64,000 nt of DNA from Nymphaea colorata (Eukaryota > Streptophyta > Magnoliopsida > Nymphaeales > Nymphaeaceae), in contig NC_045150.1 in the NCBI RefSeq assembly GCF_008831285.2, positions 7,018,001-7,082,000 of the forward strand. The letters run 5' to 3'. A model generated the notes under the pieces. The model had not been told where the DNA came from. It searched no databases and was given only the letters and a program-made list of their open reading frames with translations. Position numbers and translations under genes: made by a program. This document shows positions 57,501 through 64,000 of the stretch, piece after piece; position 1 is the stretch's first letter; each line of letters begins with the position of its first letter.

Positions 57501-58045
57501 CCCAGCAGGAGTTTTCCTGATGATCATTAAGATATTTGCATATTGGTGGTTGTGATGAATTGTATACTTAAATGGGTTGAAGTTGTGGCCACCTAAACAT
57601 ACAACTAAAAAGTGCTGCTCAAATTCATCAAGCGAAATATCTTTAGTTGGTTCGAGGTGCCATGACTGATGATTAGTAATGAGGGCAATTTTCAAGAATG
57701 TTCACTACAGAGGTAGCCTGTTCACCACAAAATTACGCCAGGCGATCTCCATAGACTACTGGCAAGGAAAGTAAATCACAAATTGAATAATTAAGCTTGG
57801 GAGTTGAGAAATGAGCAGTGTCAAAAGAATTATTTCTTTCGTAGCACATCCTAGGAAAGTTGAAACCAAGAAGCGACAACCCATTTAAAATCCACGCATG
57901 ATACAATAGTGCTTAATTTGCACCAAAGGCCAATTGGTCTGCGAGTCATCAGCCTAAAGCTCGAAGAGGATGAAGAAATGGCCGACGACTAACCGAATGA
58001 ACATACGTGGAAAACTCAAGCATATATGAAAAAACTCGTGCAGCA
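54560..58045. other. Intergenic, no gene supported
   Basis: Several open frames of 60-105 codons are present (for example 54992-55309), without family similarity and mostly without ATG starts. 55430-55790 repeats the words ATAAATCTA/TAGATTTAT and is probably old MITE DNA. Confidence 0.4.
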
Positions 58046-58049
58046 AGGG

Positions 58050-58460
58050 AAGTCAATATATCCAATTTGGATTAGACATCCCACCCTACCATTCCGAAAA
58101 AATTGGATATGAAAAAAAATTTAAAATCCGATTAAGAAATCAGATCAGATTCAGATATATATAAATATTCGATTAGATTTGGATTCCGATTCCGTTTGAA
58201 TTTATTTTTAAACAAATATCATATATTTAATGCTCTTACATTTTGAAAACCGGCCAAATTTGATTTAAAATTTGGATTCGGATTTTGATATAAATGTAAA
58301 AGTTGGATTGAGATTGTGAAATCAGATTTCAGTTTCGGATTCAGATATGATTTTTTTTTTGTTCTCATTCAAATTATAATATGTGAATATCCAAAAAAAA
58401 AGGATACGGTTAAGAGTATATTCGATTTGAATCTGTTATTGACATCTTCACATACAAGGT
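58050..58460. mobile_element. GGATATGAAAA-family MITE, long copy
   Basis: Starts with CAATATATCCAATTTGGAT, has AAAAATTGGATATGAAAAA and long runs of ATTCGGATT-type words, and ends CTGTTATTGACATCTTCACA, paralleling the TTGACATCCCTA end of the 51878 copy. At about 410 bp it is roughly twice the length of that copy and contains extra GGATTCGGATT sequence, as at 15800-16260. Confidence 0.5.
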
Positions 58461-58559
58461 AGTCACTGACATACTTCAACGGCATCAATGTCCCTCAATA
58501 GTTTGCTTTTCTTGTTGACAAATCGGCCCCGATGTTGTATCATTATTGTTCCCCAAGAG

Positions 58560-58805
58560 TTAATTGGTTCGTCTATGCTGCTTCATGGGGTTGACCGTCC
58601 ACTATTGATAGGTTAAGGAAGAGAGGCTATGATGCGGTTAATAGATCATCTCACGTCTTTAAGGAAGCTGGAGAAATAGCTAATCACATTCTGTTTCGCT
58701 GTTCCCTTGCAGTCAAGGTGTGGGCATACGTTTATGCCAGATTCAAGGTGAGAAGGATTCCGCATTTGACTTTGCTTCAAAAACTTCAAATCTGGATAAT
58801 TTGCT
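58560..58805 (+). pseudogene. LINE reverse-transcriptase zinc-binding (zf-RVT) fragment
   Basis: The plus-strand translation gives SPRVNWFVYAASWG, a stop, then STIDRLRKRGYDAV and EAGEIANHILFRCSLAVKVW. This follows the plant LINE zf-RVT domain (usual form TxDxLxKRG...CxxC...E..xHLxxxCxxAxxVW). The first cysteine pair is replaced by S..H-type residues and a stop lies upstream, so it is a dead fragment. Confidence 0.7.
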
Positions 58806-61800
58806 CATAAACATAAACGTAAATGGTTTTTTTTTTTTGTTCGAGAGTTTTTGTTAATAGTAGCCGAGCTGCATGCAATTTGCTCACACCAGCACACAAT
58901 TTTTTAAGATTTTTCTTTCATCATTCTGCCCATTAGCTAGCACACAATTTTTTAAGATTTTACTTTCATCACTCTGCCCGTTAGCTCTTACCTTATCACC
59001 ATTCTCTCTTTCCCTTGTCGTTTGTGTATGTGTTTTGGTAACTCTGTGTGAAGTTGAACAATTGTATTTTTTGTGTCATTCTTTCCCTTGTGAGGCGGTG
59101 GAAAGGGATGTGGTGAATAATGAAAGTGCAGTGTGAGGTCTTCTCACCGTGGACGTAGGTTCCAACGCTGGACCACCTAAATCTCTGTTGCTCTTGTGAT
59201 TGCATGACTGAGTATCTTTGCGTTCTTGTTGTGCATCCATTGTTCGAGACATTTACGAATGCATCATCAATACTTTGCATTTTCCTATGGGTACCCCTAA
59301 GAATCTGAAATTGTTTCAATTAGTGCCCCTTTAGCCTAAAAGTTTTGGTTCTGCCATTGGATCGACAACATCATATGGACCCTCACAAGAGGACAATGAG
59401 GGCCATATTTTCGGTTGGCACTTCACAATAGGCTGCAAACATGTTTTGGGTTCCTTAAGTCCCTACAAGAATTTGTTCAAAGGGAAAAGATGAAGATCTG
59501 GCGATTTGAGGGGAAGTCTAAACCATTCCTTTTCTTCCTGCCCCTTGTGTTCAGGGATGCTTCCAGACAAGTAGATAGGAAGCAAAATACTCATCACAGC
59601 ACATCCATTGTTTATAGTCTAGTAGTGCCTACGAGAATCAAATTGACAACTAGGATTTTACCGACCTACTGGTCTAACCAGCTATGGTACTCCTCTCAAG
59701 GCTGAAAAGATGAGTTGATTTTGCCAAAATACTAAGAGGTCAGCTCACGATGGAGTTAATATAACCATCGTATAGATTTGTGTTATTTATTTGAGTTCTT
59801 CAAATACATGTCTCTTGTCCTCCAACAAGAACCAATACATCCTCAAGGTTACAAATTAACCATTAGGACCATAAATGTGAACTACGTGCTGAATTTCACT
59901 AGAAGCACTTTTGCCTATGTCGATGGATGATCTTGGATGCAGGGAAAATACAGGAGGATTTTGGGAATTAATTGAAAAAATTATAGGCAAATCCTGTTTT
60001 AAAACCAAATGGCGGCACAATTGCAGCCATGCATTAAGTTGAAAAACTTAAGAATCCACACAAAAAGTTTTCAATTTCCTTTTGATGTGTGCATAAATGC
60101 TAATAATAATTTATTAAGATTGGAGACTTGGTTTTTAGTCCAATTATTTTTCATCTTATAAGAACATGATATTTCATCTTATGGCTCAGCTAAGAGCCAA
60201 AGTTTCCACCCTTCCCCCATTCTCTAGTGTACTAAACCTGCTTTGGGTGCCTTCAGGTGCCACATTCATTATGCTTTAGCTTGCATATTGGTGTCTTCCA
60301 ATTACAAGTTGTTGCTATAGAAATTCCAAACAGAATCTGACACCTACCAGCCTTCACACCATTTGTTGCAGTAAACCCCCTTTAGGATGGACATCTCATA
60401 TTTGGAAAGAAAGACAATACCAAAGCTGGTTATATGCACAAGCCTCTAAACCTTAAACCTGCACATGCACATACCTTAGAAGTGGGCCAAGGAGACTATG
60501 TCAGTGCAGCGCAAAGGCTGTCCATGGTGCATAGCACGTAACCACGTCTCAACGAATACAATCCATGTGTGAATAATAGAGAAAAGCACAAAACCATTCT
60601 GGTTCCAATATTTGAGATCTTCCTATATGGAAAAAACTAGATCCGGTGTCTACTAAGACTCTCGGTATGTCGGAACTGGAACCATGCTATTTAGGATTTG
60701 CATCTCCACACAATAACAATATAACATTAAGACACGATACTTCTGAGTTCATGCAATGTCCCTCGGTCACAGTATTAGTGGATTGTCTCATGTCTGTTCT
60801 GCTTTTCACAAAACACAACAAACAAAGGTCGCCAAGAACCTTAGTTGGCAAACCCACGACTCAGACTTGGATCGGCAAATGATCAGGTTAGTGGGTCAGT
60901 GCATTAACTCGTCGACTTGGCTGGGTCAAGTGAAGGATTTTTTTAATGTATTTTTACAGCATATAGATGAAGCAAGGTCTTTACTCCCTAAAGGGCTACT
61001 TTTTAATGCATTTTTATTGTAACTAGTCAGACTATTTTGGGCGAGTCAGGGGTGATCCTCAATGAGTCGGGCAAAGTCCGGGGCAGGCCATGTTCTAACT
61101 CACCCAAACCTTGACTCATGGCCAGATTTCTAGGCAATCTGAGCTGATGACTCATGTGATTTCCAAGTCAGCCCGAAGAGTTTGCCGATCATAAGAACCC
61201 ACTTGTGTGCATTCCATGCGTAGTCCTACAAAAGTAAAGAACACCCGTTCCGTTCACACGGCAAGTTGAGCCCCTACCACTGCTCCCAGGACCGTGTTTG
61301 TTGTTCGTGTTCTGGGGAACACCAGGAATGGGACGTTCCTGTCCCTCGTGTTCCAGTAATGGGAAATAAAAATGCTCTTATAACAATCTAAAATGTATGA
61401 CAAAAACAGAATGCATGTTTCCTTGATCGAAAAGGTTAAAAAACAGGTCTCCCAGCTGAAGCAAAAGGATGGGTTTGCTAATTAGACATGCATCGGACGC
61501 CATTTCTAGCACGTAACTTTGTTATACTATACAGCTTGGTTCGGTGGCCAGACCATCGGATCGTCCAGTGACATCCGTAGCTGTAAGTCCTCCATAACTT
61601 CACGAAGCACACGCCCTTTAGCTTGGGCAATAAATGACAACGAATTGAATCGTCGGAGACTGTAGCGATCGGACACCTACTACCGACCCTAAACATCTAA
61701 AATTGGAGTCTGGGCTGCAACCTATATGTTTGCACCAGCCTGTACACGGTGCACTTGCATTGCTGGCTCAATGAATGATGACCGTCACTGTTCATGTCAA

Positions 61801-62870
61801 AACTAGAGTAGTCTAATCGGCCTCGCACCCAACCAAGTCAACCGTAGTTGAAGCACTTTAATCCGCTATAGTAATCTTCGGCTGCCTGTTGGGAGACAAA
61901 GTTGTGTGCAAAGTGAAGGCGTTTTTAAGGAGGGAAGGATATTGTGGTAATTTGTTAAAAAAAATCTTTTATAGTGTTTTTCTTATTTTTCATTTTCATT
62001 TTTGCATTTACAAAAAGTTTTTTTTAGTATGACCATACTAGTGCATGAAAATTCATGCACCAATATGACACATATAACAAGGTTCGAGCTGCCCAATGTT
62101 GGGCTAAATATTTAAAACTTGCTTTTAAAAGTCTTTAGTTATAAGGGTATTAACAACAATTTATGATATAATAAAAGGTTATGGTGCTTTTACCAATGGG
62201 TTTATTTGTTCCCTTGTTAATATGTATAGATGTTCATCTACAAGGATGAACATCTAAGCTGTTGTCACAAATATCGTTTGACAGTGAGATTTCTCTCACG
62301 TACAACCTGATAAAGTTGTTTTTTGGGAAAATATCAACAATTTTTTGGAAAAAAAATAAAAAATCATAAAAATAAAATGCAAAAGGTGAAAACATAATAA
62401 TAAAAAATGCAAAAAAAGACAAAAAAAAAAAGAGAAAAGACGCCTCTTTTCATTTTTTTGGGTTTTCTTTTTTTATTTTGGCATCTTTATCGAAAAGACG
62501 GTCCTTTGCAGTTTTCTCGACTGACCTAAAAATGTTTTATGCGACAATGCATCCGAGCTTCCTGTATTTGCCGTTGATCGAGGCAACAGGGCCTGGGAAA
62601 TGAACAAACGGACTGAGTAATGCATGTCCAGGCTCATGAAGCACTCATAATTTCCTACAGTGCAGTTTCTCTTACAAAGATGTTCTATTAATGTAACGAC
62701 CTGACTTTCATTCCAGTTCAAGCACAATCGTTCGATTATATAAGCACAATTTAAACTTGAAAAATCAAAGATCAACTTCAGCTTGGATAAGCACAAAAAG
62801 GGTTCAGTCTTGTTAAAGCTTCATATTTTTAAATTGTTGGAGTGAACATTGAATTTTTTGGGTTTTTGTG
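58806..62870. other. Intergenic, no gene supported
   Basis: A local direct duplication CACACAATTTTTTAAGATTTT with CATCA(T/C)TCTGCCC occurs near 58894 and 58940. 60880-61180 has repeated GAGTC/GACTC words like those at 37155-37330. Other open frames, such as 62473-62796 on the minus strand, match nothing. Confidence 0.4.
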
Positions 62871-63810
62871 GTGTGAGAACTTCTCGTATCATGACATGCA
62901 TAACGTCTCCTTCATTAGCAATCAATCTAAAGAGAAAATTTCACTATTGAAAAAATTATTTGTCAAGGTGATCCCCTTTCTCGTTTTCTTTTCATTGCGG
63001 CAGTAGAGGTACTGTCAAGAGACTTCCTTGGGAGGTCCAAGCTAACAATTTGTCCCTTCCCAATATTATGGGAGCTGATTAAGGGCCACTAGGTATAAAA
63101 TTTTTAATTTTTAAGGAACACTTATATGTAAATAATAAAATTTATCCAGAAATATTAATATAAAAATAAAAAAACTTTTTGGGCTTCATGTGAGCAATTG
63201 CCCACACATAACCCACACCTGCCTCAGCTGAGTTGATTTACTATATGCTGGTTTTGACAATATTTTAACTTCCAGTGCTGTAGAAAATTTCTGCTGCGCG
63301 TGAAACAGACAGAGACAAAGATAGAAAATTCTAACTAAAGGGCACCAATATGTAAATGAGTAAAATTTTCATGAAATATCAACACGAAAATAGGAATTTT
63401 TTTTGTAGGTCTGTATGGGCAATTGCCCACACCTGCCTCTGCCCCTAATGTAAAAACTGTTCTAAATGAGTTTCAAGTGGAAGCGGGGTTAAATTTTTGA
63501 CGATCAGAGGTTGATGTTTTAAGCCTTTTGGCGTCCATGTGATATTGAATTCAAACATTTCGGGCTATAATAGAGGTAATCTCCCCATATCATGTCTTGG
63601 ATTACCATTGTTCGCAGGGAAGACGAAGATGGAAACTGGAAAGGAGAAGATATCAAAAAGATTATCACTTTGGGAAAGCCAACATACCTTATCTTGCTCT
63701 AACATTGTTTTCAGTGAAAAAGAAGATAGAGGATTGTACTGTGTTAAAGGAGAAGATATTAAACGGACTATCTTTGGGTGAAAAAGCAGACTCCTTTCAT
63801 ACTTTGGTAT
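62870..63810 (+). pseudogene. LINE reverse-transcriptase fragment, interrupted by a MITE-like insert
   Basis: CITSPSLAINLKRKF (about 62897-62940), then after a frame break CQGDPLSRFLFIAAVEVLSRDF (given as CQGDPLSRFLF and AAVEVLSRDF; 62964-63030) is the conserved LINE motif RQGDPLSPxLF. Downstream, SCLGLPLFAGKTK and KISKRLSLWES (about 63590-63690) match the later LINE segment YLGLPLFxGK...KI..RLxxWK. The 63090-63460 stretch between them has no pol similarity and carries Tip100-like ends. The element runs in sense toward the right edge. Confidence 0.75.
63085..63450. mobile_element. hAT-Tip100-like insertion(s) inside the LINE fragment
   Basis: Ends in GGGCAATTGCCCACACCTGC-CTCTGCCCCT at 63418-63449. 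A partial second copy of the same text (GAGCAATTGCCCACACATAACC-CACACCTGCCTC) lies at 63193-63226, so two related pieces are in tandem. The palindromic GGGCAATTGCCC is shared. Confidence 0.5.
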
Positions 63811-64000
63811 AATTTGTCTTATAAAGCCATGTTCTAAAATCCACTAGTTGATTATCGGAGCACGTGTTGTCCTGGGACTGGCTTTTGTTTTACCTGGCTT
63901 TGATGTGATGCATCCGGTTTATCATTTTGTTCTTTACATATCAACTCCTTGCAATAAATGGAGGGGAGCCTATCTCCCAGCAGCCTCTTTCATTGGCATC

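Noticed and set aside
59415-59705. Frame beginning ALHNRLQT as a LINE or host gene fragment
   Set aside because: Only a short resemblance to a LINE phrase; no downstream motif supports it.
1-64000. A CRISPR-like array or bacterial-type defence system
   Set aside because: No evenly spaced direct repeats with unique spacers; the gene content and introns are those of a plant nuclear genome.

Overview
This is a window of plant nuclear DNA, almost certainly from a flowering plant. The supporting evidence is GT-AG introns of 86 bp to about 4.8 kb, plant-type housekeeping proteins, a land-plant-specific brassinosteroid signalling regulator, and intergenic space full of decayed hAT, copia, gypsy, LINE and MITE-like sequence plus CT/GA and TA/TG microsatellites. 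I cannot name the species. Gene density is low, at four genes in 64 kb. I found no bacterial-type operon, CRISPR array, rRNA gene or convincing tRNA gene.

Layout. 1-5.3 kb: a complete-ended but dead hAT transposon (122-4134, with an 8-bp target duplication) carrying a nested copia-like solo LTR, then an internally inverted copia remnant ending in a 3' LTR. 6.6-12.35 kb (minus): the first seven coding exons of a peroxisomal long-chain acyl-CoA synthetase (LACS6/7 type), in frame, with a PTS2-like N-terminus. The catalytic two thirds are not in the window. 12.35-20.6 kb: LACS promoter, then intergenic DNA with hAT-type MITEs. 20.67-23.6 kb (minus): an intact proteasome lid subunit RPN6 gene with a 5'-UTR intron and a TATA box. 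26.18-35.67 kb (minus): a six-exon cyclin-T gene (the P-TEFb partner of a CDKC/CDK9 kinase), whose 4.8-kb fourth intron holds a microsatellite-flanked MITE. 36-46 kb: gene-poor, including a 2.9-kb putative gypsy solo LTR (39895-42809) and a gypsy pol fragment. 46.5-47.57 kb (plus): a single-exon, GC-rich BKI1/MAKR-like gene with two upstream ORFs. 47.6-64 kb: no convincing host gene, but MITEs, LINE reverse-transcriptase and zinc-finger fragments, and SINE-like heads.

The four genes have unrelated jobs (peroxisomal fatty-acid activation, protein degradation, transcription elongation, brassinosteroid signalling) and do not form a pathway cluster. I see no clearly new biological system. The points most worth checking are the cut-off LACS gene, the repeated MITE whose copies sit beside TA-rich microsatellites inside introns of two genes, the duplicated splice-donor segment in the cyclin-T gene, the duplicated bZIP-like box in the LACS promoter, and the stop/start-overlapping uORF of the BKI1-like gene.
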